A DNA stretch of 25,993 nt from an uncultured Christensenellaceae bacterium (GCA_910587455.1 CAJULK010000004.1:1-25993), one strand, 5' to 3'; counted from the stretch's first letter, positions 6,145 to 14,981 are shown. The notes: generated by a model not told the origin, from the letters alone. Made by a program: numbers and translations.

Positions 6145-6177
6145 GCGGCGTTTAATAAAACGCCGCTTTTCTTTTGC
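6145..6177 (+). terminator. Terminator of rpsU
   Basis: The stem GCGGCGTTT/AAACGCCGC with loop AATA (6145-6166) is followed by TTTTCTTTTGCTTTTTT. A smaller CGCGGA/TCCGCG hairpin at 6111-6127 precedes it. Confidence 0.85.
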
Positions 6178-6188
6178 TTTTTTACCTC

Positions 6189-6223
6189 GCAAAAGCGCGC
6201 CGCACTATCGCGTAACGGCGCGC
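6189..6223 (-). terminator. Probable terminator of the ger operon
   Basis: The 8-bp GC stem GCGCGCCG/CGGCGCGC (6195-6223) is followed on the minus strand by TTTTGCG, 30 bp after the gerAC stop. The T-run is short, so efficiency is uncertain. Confidence 0.55.
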
Positions 6224-6252
6224 TTTATCTATGACTCGTCATAAACGCTTTG

Positions 6253-7443
6253 CTATTTCAGCACGACTTCGACTTCTATATCGACATTTACTTTTTGCGC
6301 AGAGTAGTCGCGCTCGTAATAATCGGGCGCAAACCGATAAAACTGCCGTGCTATAAACAGCGGATCGCAATCGAGCGCTAGTGCGCTGTCGTACGCTTGC
6401 GCTATCTCTTTTTTTATCGAACTCGCAAACGCGCTCTTGACCGCCGCGCTCGCGTCGCCTTTGGAATCGACCGCGTTGAACTTATCTCCGCTCGGTACGA
6501 CCGTAGCTTTGACCTTGACCGTAGCGCCCGCAGTTTCGGGCTTTACCTTTATATCCACGCTCTTCTTTACGAGCGCCGCCGAAACGTCTTTTACGGTCTC
6601 GCCGCCGAACTCCACATCCGCAGTGACGATCCCCTCTTCGATGGGCGCGCTCACCCACGCCACGCCGCGCGCCGCCGCTTTATCCAGAATACCGCGCCGA
6701 CCCGTTCGGTCGTAGAGCGCGAGTTTTTCGACCTTCATTCCCGAATCGGAGCATTTGCCGCCGCTCCCGCTTTCGCCCGAACCGCCGCCGCTTTCTCCGC
6801 CCTCGGAAGATCCTCCGCCGCCCGAACTTTCGCCGCCCGAGCCGCCGCTCTCTTCGCACTCGTCGAGCATTTGCACTACGGGCATGAACGCCGTGCCCGA
6901 CGCCGAGCCGAGGTCGGACATAAAACCGAGGACGGTATTTGTAGCTATGTGCGCTTTCTGCGCGCCGTACGCTATAAAGTCCGCGTCGGTCGCGCCCGTC
7001 TTTTTCATGAAATCGGTTATCTTTCCGATGAGCTCTTTTGCCTCGCCTTCCGCTGCGCACAGATACACGTCGGCGGTAACGTCCGTTGCCGTCATCAGCG
7101 TGCCGAAAAGCTCGGGCGGAGCGTTTTTGCCGGCAATGACGATCGAGCAGTGTCCGAGTTCGGCGCGCCTGCCGAGCGCAGTGCCGAGCGCCTCGACCGC
7201 TTCGGTGAGCGTTTTTTCCTTGACGGTGACGGTGTCCTTGCTTGTCGCTCCGTCCGTCTCTGTGGGCATGACGTACTGCGCGGTAACTTCCACGCCGTCC
7301 GAAACGTCTATGCCGATTATCTCGACTATAACGCGGCTGTTCACTTCTTTGCTGCGCGATACGGTGGACGGCAGAAATGCGACGATTATCGCAAACGCGA
7401 ATATGAGTATTTTGTAAATTATCAGTTTTTTGGACGCCGTCAT
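6253..7443 (-). CDS. gerAC: Ger(x)C-type spore germination protein
   Basis: The 396-residue C subunit of a spore germinant receptor has an N-terminal membrane or signal segment (residues 7-27), then RVIVEIIGIDVSDGVEVTAQ (37-56), which matches the opening of the GerC N domain, and the helical C domain (from about 285, with KKEIAQAYDSALALDCDPLFIA). The start is fixed by a 4-bp ATGA overlap with gerAB. Two oddities stand out. The usual lipobox cysteine after the signal segment is missing, so lipid anchoring is not supported. Residues 197-229 are an almost pure Gly/Ser/Glu linker between the N and middle domains. Position as third gene after gerAA and gerAB supports the call. Confidence 0.85.
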   Translation of the reverse strand: MTASKKLIIYKILIFAFAIIVAFLPSTVSRSKEVNSRVIVEIIGIDVSDGVEVTAQYVMPTETDGATSKDTVTVKEKTLTEAVEALGTALGRRAELGHCSIVIAGKNAPPELFGTLMTATDVTADVYLCAAEGEAKELIGKITDFMKKTGATDADFIAYGAQKAHIATNTVLGFMSDLGSASGTAFMPVVQMLDECEESGGSGGESSGGGGSSEGGESGGGSGESGSGGKCSDSGMKVEKLALYDRTGRRGILDKAAARGVAWVSAPIEEGIVTADVEFGGETVKDVSAALVKKSVDIKVKPETAGATVKVKATVVPSGDKFNAVDSKGDASAAVKSAFASSIKKEIAQAYDSALALDCDPLFIARQFYRFAPDYYERDYSAQKVNVDIEVEVVLK

Positions 7444-8630
7444 CTGCCGCACCCCGCTTTTCTTTGCCGCGCACGTTCCACGCCGGCGCACACCGCCGCG
7501 GTCACGGGCACGGCAAACGTGAACGCAACAGTTATTATCGCCGCCGCCCACGACGTGACTACCGCCGAAAATATCGTGGGATCGGTCATTGCAAACACCT
7601 GAACGAAGTATATCGCGACGCACACCCCTATCGAGATCGCGAGATGCGCGTTCTTGCCTATTACGTATGAGAAGCACCGCGCCGTGGCGTAAAAGAACAA
7701 TGCGGCTTCTATAAATGCCGATATGCTCCACAGCACCGACGAAAACAAATCTATACGCCCGTACACGTTGCCTATCGAATATTGCAGTATGCTTGAAATG
7801 TTAGTGCTGCTGTCTACAAGCCCCGAAACGTTTCCGAATGCGGCGCACAGTGCGAGCGCAAAGAACACCGCCACGGTCGTTCCTACTACTCCCGACACGG
7901 CGGCAAACGTCGCCGTATGCTTTTTCATTTTCGTTCTGCCTATAAACAGCACGAGCGGCGTAAAATCGCCTATCCACGCGGCGTGTCTAAACGCTTCTGA
8001 TGCAAAGTCGGGCGAACGCATTACGGGAAGTATATTCGCAAGGTCGAATCCCGTCATGATCACTATCGCCGCAAGTATGACTATGCAAACTATGATTATC
8101 GGCGTCAGAAACTCGCCGAGCCGACACAGCGCGCGCAGCGTGTGCTTGCCGATCGCCGCCAAAAATGCGAGAAGTATAACGATCATCAGCGCCGCGTCGA
8201 AATCGGCGAACACGCTGTCGGAATAAAAAGTCAGCACTTCGCTCGCCGATATGTTGAGCTTAAAGAACAGAAACAGCCCTATAAGCAGCGCCGCTATCTT
8301 AGATCCGACATTGCCGAGCACACTTTTAATAAGCGTGAAAAAATCGGTGTCGGGAGAAAGTTTCATCGCAACAAGTCCCAAGCCGAGCGACAAGAGATCA
8401 AGTCCGCCGCCCATGGCGAGCGCTATATATCCGTCTCGCCCCGTAGCGCGTATCAGATATATGGGCAGCAAAAACATCTTGGTCGCGAGCGCGAGTATAA
8501 ACACGAACGCAATAAGCTGAAGCCCCGTCGCTTGCTTTGCGGCGTGCAAACCCTTTTCGTTCGACTGCTCGGCACTCGCTCCCGATTGCGACTGCTGCGC
8601 CGAAAATTTTTCGGTTTCGGTTGTTTCCAT
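7440..8630 (-). CDS. gerAB: GerAB-type spore germination permease
   Basis: This 396-residue membrane protein of the APC-superfamily spore permease group is the presumed ligand-binding B subunit of the germinant receptor in the spore inner membrane. After a polar Gln/Ser-rich N-terminus (1-33) there are about ten hydrophobic segments, starting with LQLIAFVFILALATKMFLL. The family-like LITPIIIV-type helix and the mid-protein FTPLVLFIGRTKMKKH segment are visible. It starts 40 bp after the gerAA stop, with AAAGGAAG upstream of the ATG, and overlaps gerAC by 4 bp. The length is slightly above typical (about 365) because of the N-terminal tail. The ligand cannot be predicted. Confidence 0.9.
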   Translation of the reverse strand: METTETEKFSAQQSQSGASAEQSNEKGLHAAKQATGLQLIAFVFILALATKMFLLPIYLIRATGRDGYIALAMGGGLDLLSLGLGLVAMKLSPDTDFFTLIKSVLGNVGSKIAALLIGLFLFFKLNISASEVLTFYSDSVFADFDAALMIVILLAFLAAIGKHTLRALCRLGEFLTPIIIVCIVILAAIVIMTGFDLANILPVMRSPDFASEAFRHAAWIGDFTPLVLFIGRTKMKKHTATFAAVSGVVGTTVAVFFALALCAAFGNVSGLVDSSTNISSILQYSIGNVYGRIDLFSSVLWSISAFIEAALFFYATARCFSYVIGKNAHLAISIGVCVAIYFVQVFAMTDPTIFSAVVTSWAAAIITVAFTFAVPVTAAVCAGVERARQRKAGCGR

Positions 8631-8670
8631 GCGATGATCTTCCTTTGGTCGGTGTTTGCGGTAAGACTGT

Positions 8671-10086
8671 TTACGCCTGCCGCGTCGGGTTTTGATTGGG
8701 TACGGACGTCGGGCGCTTTTTCATATCCGGATATGCGACGCGCTCGACCGAATCTTTTAGATCGGAATACACAAGAGGTGTGAACGGTGCGAGATACGGC
8801 GAATCGTAAGCATTTAGAGAACATATATAATGCAGCGTTATAAGCACCGCCAAAATAAGCCCGAACAGCCCCGACAGACCGCCTATGAGCGTATAAGCCA
8901 TTCTGAGCACGCTCATAGGCCCGATAAGGTTGGGCACGGTAAATAACGCTATCGAGCTTAACGCCGTTATCATGACCGCGGGCGAGCTTATTATGCCAGC
9001 GTTTACCGCCGTTTCGCCGAGCACGAGCGCGCCCACGATACTCATCGCCATGCCGACCGCGCGCGGCATTCTTACGCTTGCTTCGCGTATGATCTCGAAC
9101 AGAAAAAGCACTACGAGCGTTTCCGCGAGCGGCGACAGAGGCAGTCCTTTTATGGACGTCATCAGCGTTATCATGAACCGCACCGGGATAAGCGTGTAAT
9201 GGAAGTTTTGCAGAGCGACGTACAGTCCCGGAAGAAGCGTCGCAAGCACGAGACCGAGATACCGCAGCACGCGAATGAACGCGGAATACGACGATCTCTG
9301 ATAATAATCGTCGCCCGACTGGAACTCTTCCACCATTACGAACGGAACGGTGACGACCATGGGCGAACCGTCCACGACTATAGCGACTCTGCCTTCCAAT
9401 ATCTTAGCCGCGACGACGTCGGGCTTTTCGCTGACGCCCGTCTGTTTGAAAATGGACAGCGGCTTTTCTTCGATATACGGCACGAGATACTGACTGTCTA
9501 TTATCCCGTCGATGTCTATCTTTTTGAGCCGCTCTTTCACTTTTTTAACGACGCGCGGTTCGGCGACGGACGCAAGATAGCACACCGCCGCGTCCGTCTT
9601 TGTGCGCCTGCCGATCTTTATTCTGTCGATGGCGAAATCGGGCGTTTTGAGCCGACGCTCCAACAGCGAGAGATTGGTCTTTATGTTTTCTATAAACCCC
9701 TCGCGCGGGCCGCGCAACACCGTTTCGGTAGGCGGTTCGGTTATGCCGCGAGTGGGATAAGACCGCGCCGCCACTACGAGATATCTTTCGTCGCCCTCGA
9801 CGCAAACCAACAGGTCGCCGCCGAGAAGGCGCTCCGTAGCGTCGTTCGCGTCCGTGACTATTTCCGTTTCCGCGTCTATTACCGAATAACGCGAAAAGTC
9901 GTCGAGAGTGCTCAGGTGTTTCGCGTTCTCGCCCTCGAGCGCAAACAGCACGGAACGCCCCACCCCGTCGTCGGCAAGGTCGGGATTCATGAGCACTGCG
10001 CCCGAAACGTCCCCGCACTTAAACTCGTGCGTCGCTATATTGGACGGCGTTTCGAAACTATTCAATATTCGCTCGGCTTCTTTCAT
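8671..10086 (-). CDS. gerAA: GerAA-type spore germination protein
   Basis: The 471-residue A subunit of the germinant receptor has a large soluble N-terminal region (1-265) with the family signature ETVLRGPREGF (121-131) and NLSLLERRLKTPDF (138-151). It is followed by a membrane domain with at least four hydrophobic segments between about 275 and 425, including LGLVLATLLPGLYVAL (277-292). A subunits oligomerise and are thought to form the ion channel opened by germinants. It is first in the gerAA-gerAB-gerAC operon. No strong ribosome site precedes ATG 10086 (only ACGGAT). A forespore sigma-G promoter is expected for such genes, but I could not identify one convincingly in 10087-10130. Confidence 0.93.
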   Translation of the reverse strand: MKEAERILNSFETPSNIATHEFKCGDVSGAVLMNPDLADDGVGRSVLFALEGENAKHLSTLDDFSRYSVIDAETEIVTDANDATERLLGGDLLVCVEGDERYLVVAARSYPTRGITEPPTETVLRGPREGFIENIKTNLSLLERRLKTPDFAIDRIKIGRRTKTDAAVCYLASVAEPRVVKKVKERLKKIDIDGIIDSQYLVPYIEEKPLSIFKQTGVSEKPDVVAAKILEGRVAIVVDGSPMVVTVPFVMVEEFQSGDDYYQRSSYSAFIRVLRYLGLVLATLLPGLYVALQNFHYTLIPVRFMITLMTSIKGLPLSPLAETLVVLFLFEIIREASVRMPRAVGMAMSIVGALVLGETAVNAGIISSPAVMITALSSIALFTVPNLIGPMSVLRMAYTLIGGLSGLFGLILAVLITLHYICSLNAYDSPYLAPFTPLVYSDLKDSVERVAYPDMKKRPTSVPNQNPTRQA

Positions 10087-10130
10087 ATCCGTATTTTGCG
10101 TATACGACCGCCTTTTAATACGTTTGCCGC

Positions 10131-10162
10131 AAAACGCAAAACCCCGAACTTTCCGTTCGGGG
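10131..10162 (-). terminator. Terminator of the tetR-type gene
   Basis: The stem CCCCGAAC/GTTCGGGG with a 5-nt loop (10142-10162) is followed on the minus strand by TTTTGCGTTTT. It separates tetR from the ger operon. Confidence 0.88.
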
Positions 10163-10200
10163 ACTATGATAACGCATAAAGCCGAAACACTCCGCGCCGA

Positions 10201-10764
10201 CTATTTGTTTTCGGATTCCGACCTGTCCGCGATTTCGCTCGGCATGCCGAAGCGCAGCGCGCGCAAATGCTTGTTAAACTCGGCGATATCGCCTTCCATG
10301 CCGTTCTGAAGCCAACCTATGATTTCTCCGAACATCAAACACATGTAAAACCGAATGAGAACGTTTTTGTCGTTCTGCTTTATTCTTTTGTTGCAAAACG
10401 CCGTATCGAAATACGTTTCAACCACGTATTTGCACATTCGCCACAGATAATTGTCGAATATGTCGCGGTTGACCGAATTGTAAATATGCAATGCCGCACG
10501 TCGGTTGCCGTTCATAAATTCGAACGCTATATCGAGACACTTTTCGAACGAATCCACTGTGGGGTACATATTGATTATCCTATCCACGTCGTCGCGCACT
10601 ATTTCTTCGATCAGAGACGGAACGTCCTGATAATGATAGTAAAAAGAATTACGGTTGATACCGCAATCGGCAGCTATTTCTTTGACCGTTATTTTCGAAA
10701 GCGGTCTTTCTCCTATGAGCTTTATCACCGACGCTTTTATTGCATTTTTCGTTGAGTTCGACAT
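10201..10764 (-). CDS. TetR/AcrR-family transcriptional regulator
   Basis: The 187-residue protein has an N-terminal TetR helix-turn-helix (about residues 8-50, with ITVKEIAADCGINRNSFYYHY at 25-45), then an all-helical C-terminal part resembling the TetR_C_7/YbiH-like ligand domains of Clostridia. TetR proteins are usually small-molecule-responsive repressors. A perfect TTGACA-17-TATAAT promoter lies directly before it, with only six bases between the -10 box and ATG 10764. No Shine-Dalgarno sequence is present, and the HTH begins too close to allow a later start, so the mRNA is probably leaderless. Its target may be itself or the upstream lipoprotein gene. The ligand is unknown. Confidence 0.88.
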   Translation of the reverse strand: MSNSTKNAIKASVIKLIGERPLSKITVKEIAADCGINRNSFYYHYQDVPSLIEEIVRDDVDRIINMYPTVDSFEKCLDIAFEFMNGNRRAALHIYNSVNRDIFDNYLWRMCKYVVETYFDTAFCNKRIKQNDKNVLIRFYMCLMFGEIIGWLQNGMEGDIAEFNKHLRALRFGMPSEIADRSESENK

Positions 10765-10770
10765 AATTCG

Positions 10771-10799
10771 ATTATATCAAACGATACGAACTTTGTCAA
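10771..10799 (-). promoter_or_regulatory. Perfect consensus promoter of tetR, leaderless geometry
   Basis: TTGACA (10799-10794), 17 bp and TATAAT (10776-10771) are followed by CGAATT and then the ATG. Initiation at the seventh base after the -10 box coincides with the start codon. Confidence 0.85.
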
Positions 10800-10823
10800 T
10801 ATTTTTGCGCGGCGCGGCACTGT

Positions 10824-11663
10824 CTAATACCCCTTTACTACGCGCACTCCGCCCGATACGGTGTCTATGCCGAAAGTAACTCCGCCCGCGCCGTGAGCAT
10901 GTTTGTTGCCGCTTTTTACCGTTTCGAAATCAGACGCGAAACTTCCGCTCACCGTATCGAAATCTACGGTAAACGGCGCGTCCGCCGTAAGCCGAAGCTC
11001 TACGCCGCCCGATACCGATTCGATATCGTAAACACAAGTAACGGACGGATCGACGGTAAAGGCGATTCTTCCCGAAACGCTCTCCGCGTCCACATCGGAC
11101 GCGCCGACTATTTTCGCGCCTATCCTGCCCGAAACGCTCTCCGCGTCAAACTTTTCGGCATATACTTCGCCTATCGAAATGCCGCCGCTCACGCTTTCGA
11201 GCGACAGTACATCCGCTTTCAATACGGCAGCGCCTATCGACGCCGAAACAGTATTTATTTCCATTTTGCCGAGCAAATCACCGTCGGGAAGCGTTACTGT
11301 CAGTTTTTTGTGCACGCCTGCGCAAGACGTGCCCGACTTGACGTACTTTACGCGCAGAACGCCGTTATCCACAAAATACCGCAGCTCGTTGTCGCCCGAA
11401 ATATCCGACGTCATCGGTGCGGCGGGCGCTTCTTCGAGCGTAACGCCGTCCACGTCGGCGTACACTATTTCGACTGCGCCGCTCACCCAATCTATATTCA
11501 TTGCCGTTACAGTCGAAGCGATTTCGCCGCCGCCGACAGAGTAGTTTGCCGAGTTTGCATACGTATATCTTGCGAGATTGGAAACGGGATTCACACAGCC
11601 TGCGAGCGATCCCGCCGAAAGTACCGCCGCGATCGCCGCAACAGCCGCCGATATTTTTTTCAT
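10824..11663 (-). CDS. Lipoprotein with DUF4097-type (putative adhesin) beta-repeat domain
   Basis: The 279-residue protein has a lipoprotein signal peptide with lipobox LAGC (Cys23). The mature part shows a ladder of about 20-residue repeats built around S-V-S-G: LESVSGGI (155-162), AESVSGRI (174-181), AESVSGRI (193-200), IESVSGGV (214-221), FDTVSGSF (235-242) and IDTVSGGV (266-273), with earlier DWVSGAV and NTVSASI. This pattern fits the right-handed or stacked beta repeats of DUF4097/DUF4098 proteins. The start is supported by AGAGGTGAG before ATG 11663. It lies just upstream of tetR on the same strand without an obvious terminator between. Function is unknown; it is probably anchored on the outer face of the cell membrane. 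Confidence 0.8.
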   Translation of the reverse strand: MKKISAAVAAIAAVLSAGSLAGCVNPVSNLARYTYANSANYSVGGGEIASTVTAMNIDWVSGAVEIVYADVDGVTLEEAPAAPMTSDISGDNELRYFVDNGVLRVKYVKSGTSCAGVHKKLTVTLPDGDLLGKMEINTVSASIGAAVLKADVLSLESVSGGISIGEVYAEKFDAESVSGRIGAKIVGASDVDAESVSGRIAFTVDPSVTCVYDIESVSGGVELRLTADAPFTVDFDTVSGSFASDFETVKSGNKHAHGAGGVTFGIDTVSGGVRVVKGY

Positions 11664-11799
11664 TTAGCTCACCTCTTTACATCGCGCGCAACGTCTGCGC
11701 CGCGTAAAATGTTTACGGTCAAAGTTTAATACCGCGCCATTAAAACAACATGTGAGTATTATTAAAATCGCATTAAAAACATACGGAATACTGCGCCGA

Positions 11800-13218
11800 T
11801 CACTCCTTTCGGCTGTACGACGCATATTCGTCGAGCAATCTGTTTGCCGTAATGGGATTGGCGCGTCCGTTCGTAACGCGCATAAGTTCGCCTATCAAAT
11901 AGCCTCGCAGTTTTTCGTCGCCGCGCGAAAACCCGAGCGCTATGTCCGCACGGTCGGCGAGCACCGATCGAAGCGCTTCCGCGACCTCTCCGTCGGACAT
12001 TTGCAGCAAACGCAGCCGCGCCGCGGCATCCGACGGCGATTCCCGTTTTCCCCACACTTCCGCGAGAACGCGCTTTGCCGCAAGATTGCCGAGCGTGCCA
12101 TTATCCGTCATGCGCAGAATTTCCGCGAGTGCCGACGGCGAAACGCCTATCTCGTCGCCGTGCGTTGCCATAAGTCTCAGAACCTCGCCCGAAATAAAGT
12201 TTGCCGCGCGCTTGGGCGCTATTCCGAGCGCCGTTACGTTTTGAAACAGTTCCGACACGGCAAAGTCTGCCGTAATGACTTCGGCGTCGTACGCAGACAG
12301 TCCACACTCGCCCACATACCGCGCAACCCGCGAAGCCCGAGATTCGGGAAGTTCGCGCCTTATTCGGTCGATAAATTCATCCGTTATTTCGATCGGCGGT
12401 ATGTCGGGTTCGGCAAAAAACATATAGTCTGCGGCACGCTCCTTGGCGCGCAACGTATATCCCGTACCCGCACTCTCGTCGAATCCGCGCGTTTCGCATG
12501 CCACCGCTCCGCCCGAAGTTACGATTTCCGTCTGCCGCGATATTTCCGCATCGACGGCGCGAGCCACGGCGCGGAACGACCCGAGATTTTTAGTTTCCGT
12601 CCGCGTGCCCGGCGGCGCCGACTCTGCCGCTACCGAAACGTTTACATCGCAGCGCAGACTGCCTTCTTGCATTTTCAGATCGGAAATCCCAGTGAATTCG
12701 AGCACGCGTTTAAGCGCTTTCAAAAACGCGACTGTATCTTTCGCGGAATGAAGATCGGGTTCGGTCACTATCTCTATGAGCGGCACGCCGCACCTGTTGT
12801 AGTCTATAAGCGTTCTGTCGCCGTCGCGGACGAGCTTACCCGCGTCGTCCTCGAGCTGAATACGCGCTATGCCGACGCGCCTGATTTTCCCGTCCGATAC
12901 ATACTCCGCATAACCGCCGGTGCAGATCGGAGCATAGTATTGACTCGTTTGCCAGCCCTTAGGAAGATCGGGGTAGAAAAAATTTTTTCTGTCGAACCGT
13001 GTTTTACGCGATATATCCGAATGCAACGCAAGCCCTGCGCGAACGGCGTACTCCAACGCGCGCGCGTTTATTACGGGAAGCGCACCGGGCAGCCCCGCGC
13101 AGACCGGGCAGCAACGCGTATTCGGCGCGCCGCCGAATGAGTTTTCGCAGGAACAAAACAGTTTCGATTCGGTTTTGAGTTCGACGTGCACCTCGCAGCC
13201 TATCGTCGGTTTAAGCAT
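11800..13218 (-). CDS. gatB: Asp/Glu-tRNA(Asn/Gln) amidotransferase subunit B
   Basis: GatB binds misacylated Glu-tRNA(Gln) or Asp-tRNA(Asn) and phosphorylates the acyl group for amidation by GatA. The 472-residue length is normal. It opens with TIGCEVHVELKTESKLFC, then a Cys cluster (CSCEN...TRCCPVC) typical of the zinc-binding site, YPDLPKGWQTSQY (compare the family YPDLPKGYQISQ), and the C-terminal YqeY/tail domain ending ITANRLLDEYAS. ATG 13218, four bases after the gatA stop and preceded by AAGGTGAT, fits the family start; an in-frame ATG at 13242 lies inside gatA. It is last in gatC-gatA-gatB. No convincing terminator follows in 11664-11799. Confidence 0.96.
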   Translation of the reverse strand: MLKPTIGCEVHVELKTESKLFCSCENSFGGAPNTRCCPVCAGLPGALPVINARALEYAVRAGLALHSDISRKTRFDRKNFFYPDLPKGWQTSQYYAPICTGGYAEYVSDGKIRRVGIARIQLEDDAGKLVRDGDRTLIDYNRCGVPLIEIVTEPDLHSAKDTVAFLKALKRVLEFTGISDLKMQEGSLRCDVNVSVAAESAPPGTRTETKNLGSFRAVARAVDAEISRQTEIVTSGGAVACETRGFDESAGTGYTLRAKERAADYMFFAEPDIPPIEITDEFIDRIRRELPESRASRVARYVGECGLSAYDAEVITADFAVSELFQNVTALGIAPKRAANFISGEVLRLMATHGDEIGVSPSALAEILRMTDNGTLGNLAAKRVLAEVWGKRESPSDAAARLRLLQMSDGEVAEALRSVLADRADIALGFSRGDEKLRGYLIGELMRVTNGRANPITANRLLDEYASYSRKE

Positions 13219-13222
13219 ATTA

Positions 13223-14683
13223 TCACCTTGTGCCCGCAGCATGATCGCGCGGCTCGTATTCGGCGCAACGGCGCTCGACTTCTTTTCCGAGCGCGAGCAT
13301 ACCCGCTTCGGAAAAGCGTTTGCCTATTATCTGCATGCCTACGGGCAAACCGTCCGCCGCACCGCACGGCACGCCGAGCGCAGGCAGACCCGATAAGTTT
13401 GCGGGCACCGTATACATATCGCTGACGTATGTTTTTTCGGGATCGCTCTGCTCGCCTATAAGCGGCGCGAGATATGGCGTCGAAGGGCTTATGATATAAT
13501 CTACGTCGCACAGCGCGGCTTCTATCTCGCGCGTTATCACGGTGCGGATCTTTGCCGCGCGCGCGTAATACGTTTCGCCGCCGACGCCGTGAGTGAGCAC
13601 AAGTCCGCCCGTCATTATGCGGCGTTTTACCTCGTCGCCGAAATTTTCGGTTCGCGTCGATATCATCATATCGTCAACCGCGCGACCGCTTCCCCGTCGC
13701 CCGTATCTTACGCCGTCGAACCGCGCGAGATTGCTCGACGCTTCGGCTGTCGAAACGGCATAATACACAGCGAGCGAAACGGGAAAAGTCGGGAGCTTTA
13801 TGCGTTTGACTTTTACGCGATCGCAAGACAGCGCCTTGACAGCAGATTCAAACACGCTCAAAACGCGCGGATCGAGTTGATCGGTTCCGAAAAATTCGTC
13901 CGCAATGCCGACGGTAACGCCGCGCACTTCGGACGGAAGCGCGTCGGGCAAGCGCAGTCCGCCGGTGCTCGTTCCGTCGCGGCTGTCCGCACCCGCTATC
14001 GCGTTCAAAAACATCAGCGCGTCGTCGCAGTCGCGCGTCAGCGTACCTATCTGATCGAGCGACGAAGCGTGCGCTATAAGTCCGTAGCGGCTAACCGCCG
14101 AGTACGTAGGCTTAAGTCCCACCACGCCGCAGTATGCCGCAGGCTGACGTATAGAGCCGCCCGTATCGCTGCCGAGCGCACCGAACGCCTGCCGCGCCGC
14201 CACGCAGTTTGCCGAACCGCCCGAGCTTCCGCCGGGTACGCGCGCAGGGTCTGACGCGTTTTTGACCGCGCCGAACGCCGACGTTTCGTCGGTGCTGCCC
14301 ATAGCGTATTCGTCCATATTCGTCTTGCCTAAAATGACCGCACCCGCCGCTTTCAGTCGTTCTACAACTGCGGCGTCGTACGGCGGAACGAAGTCCGACA
14401 GCATGCGCGACGCGCAGGTAGTGCGAATATCCGCCGTGACTATATTGTCCTTTACGGCGAGCGGCACGCCGCATAACGGCGATATCGCTTCGCCGCGAGC
14501 GCGTTTTTCGTCCGCCCGGCGCGCGCAATCGAGCGCACTTTGGGCACACACCGTAATAAAATTACCGAGATATTTTTTGCGCTCTATAGCCTCGAGACAC
14601 GCCTCCGTCGCCTCGACTGACGACACCGTTTTATCGGCGAGCGCAGAGGAAAGCCCGCATAACGTCATGTCAGTTATTTTCAT
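13223..14683 (-). CDS. gatA: Asp/Glu-tRNA(Asn/Gln) amidotransferase subunit A
   Basis: GatA is the amidase-signature glutaminase that releases ammonia for transamidation. The protein is 486 residues. The catalytic triad is visible: Lys78 in AVKDN, cis-Ser153 in PGGSSGGSAN and nucleophile Ser177 in GSDTGGSIRQPA. The flanking GKTNMDEYAMGS and GLKPTYSAVSRYGL motifs are intact. ATG 14683 overlaps the gatC stop (ATGA) and matches the family N-terminus; the frame is open further upstream to 14734, but that lies inside gatC. The presence of GatCAB implies that the organism makes Gln-tRNA and/or Asn-tRNA by the indirect route. Confidence 0.97.
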   Translation of the reverse strand: MKITDMTLCGLSSALADKTVSSVEATEACLEAIERKKYLGNFITVCAQSALDCARRADEKRARGEAISPLCGVPLAVKDNIVTADIRTTCASRMLSDFVPPYDAAVVERLKAAGAVILGKTNMDEYAMGSTDETSAFGAVKNASDPARVPGGSSGGSANCVAARQAFGALGSDTGGSIRQPAAYCGVVGLKPTYSAVSRYGLIAHASSLDQIGTLTRDCDDALMFLNAIAGADSRDGTSTGGLRLPDALPSEVRGVTVGIADEFFGTDQLDPRVLSVFESAVKALSCDRVKVKRIKLPTFPVSLAVYYAVSTAEASSNLARFDGVRYGRRGSGRAVDDMMISTRTENFGDEVKRRIMTGGLVLTHGVGGETYYARAAKIRTVITREIEAALCDVDYIISPSTPYLAPLIGEQSDPEKTYVSDMYTVPANLSGLPALGVPCGAADGLPVGMQIIGKRFSEAGMLALGKEVERRCAEYEPRDHAAGTR

Positions 14684-14973
14684 TCCGCCGACCTCGGCAC
14701 CGTAAAGAATCCCGAATCCGTTTCGGGCGCGCAAGCGAGAATACGCTCCGAAGAAAACGACGGCAAAACCTCGTCGGCACGGGTTGCGTTATGTATATCC
14801 ACGGCAAAACACATAGGCGGAATTTCGTCCGTATTCACAGTATCGAACAGTTCGAATATCTTCGCCTGCTTGCGAAGATGCTTTGTCATTGCTGCGAATC
14901 CGTCGGCGTCGAAGCCGAGTTTCGCCCGTTCGGCAATGCGCCGAACGTCATCGTCCGTAAGATTATTATCCAT
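14680..14973 (-). CDS. gatC: Asp/Glu-tRNA(Asn/Gln) amidotransferase subunit C
   Basis: The 97-residue GatC stabilises the GatA-GatB complex by wrapping between the subunits. The N-terminal helix pair (DDDVRRIAERAKLGFD and MTKHLRKQAKIFELFDTVNTDEIPP) is typical, followed by the extended tail with TRADEVLPSF. It is first of the gatCAB operon and overlaps gatA by 4 bp. A TTGACA-17-TAAAAT promoter ends only eight bases before ATG 14973, leaving almost no leader and no Shine-Dalgarno sequence. Confidence 0.95.
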   Translation of the reverse strand: MDNNLTDDDVRRIAERAKLGFDADGFAAMTKHLRKQAKIFELFDTVNTDEIPPMCFAVDIHNATRADEVLPSFSSERILACAPETDSGFFTVPRSAE

Positions 14974-14981
14974 ACTCGATT

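Noticed and set aside
6397..7602. Plus-strand frame opposite gerAC, including a proline-rich frame at 6755-7417.
   Set aside because: The proline-rich stretch is only the complement of the Gly/Ser linker of GerC; no independent support.
10087..10130. Sigma-G-like promoter before gerAA (GTATTA and CAAAATA about 17 bp apart).
   Set aside because: Matches are poor and the spacing would put transcription start almost on the start codon; not convincing enough to list.
11752..13140. 462-codon plus-strand frame opposite gatB.
   Set aside because: Shadow of the gatB codon pattern; gatB is firmly identified on the minus strand.
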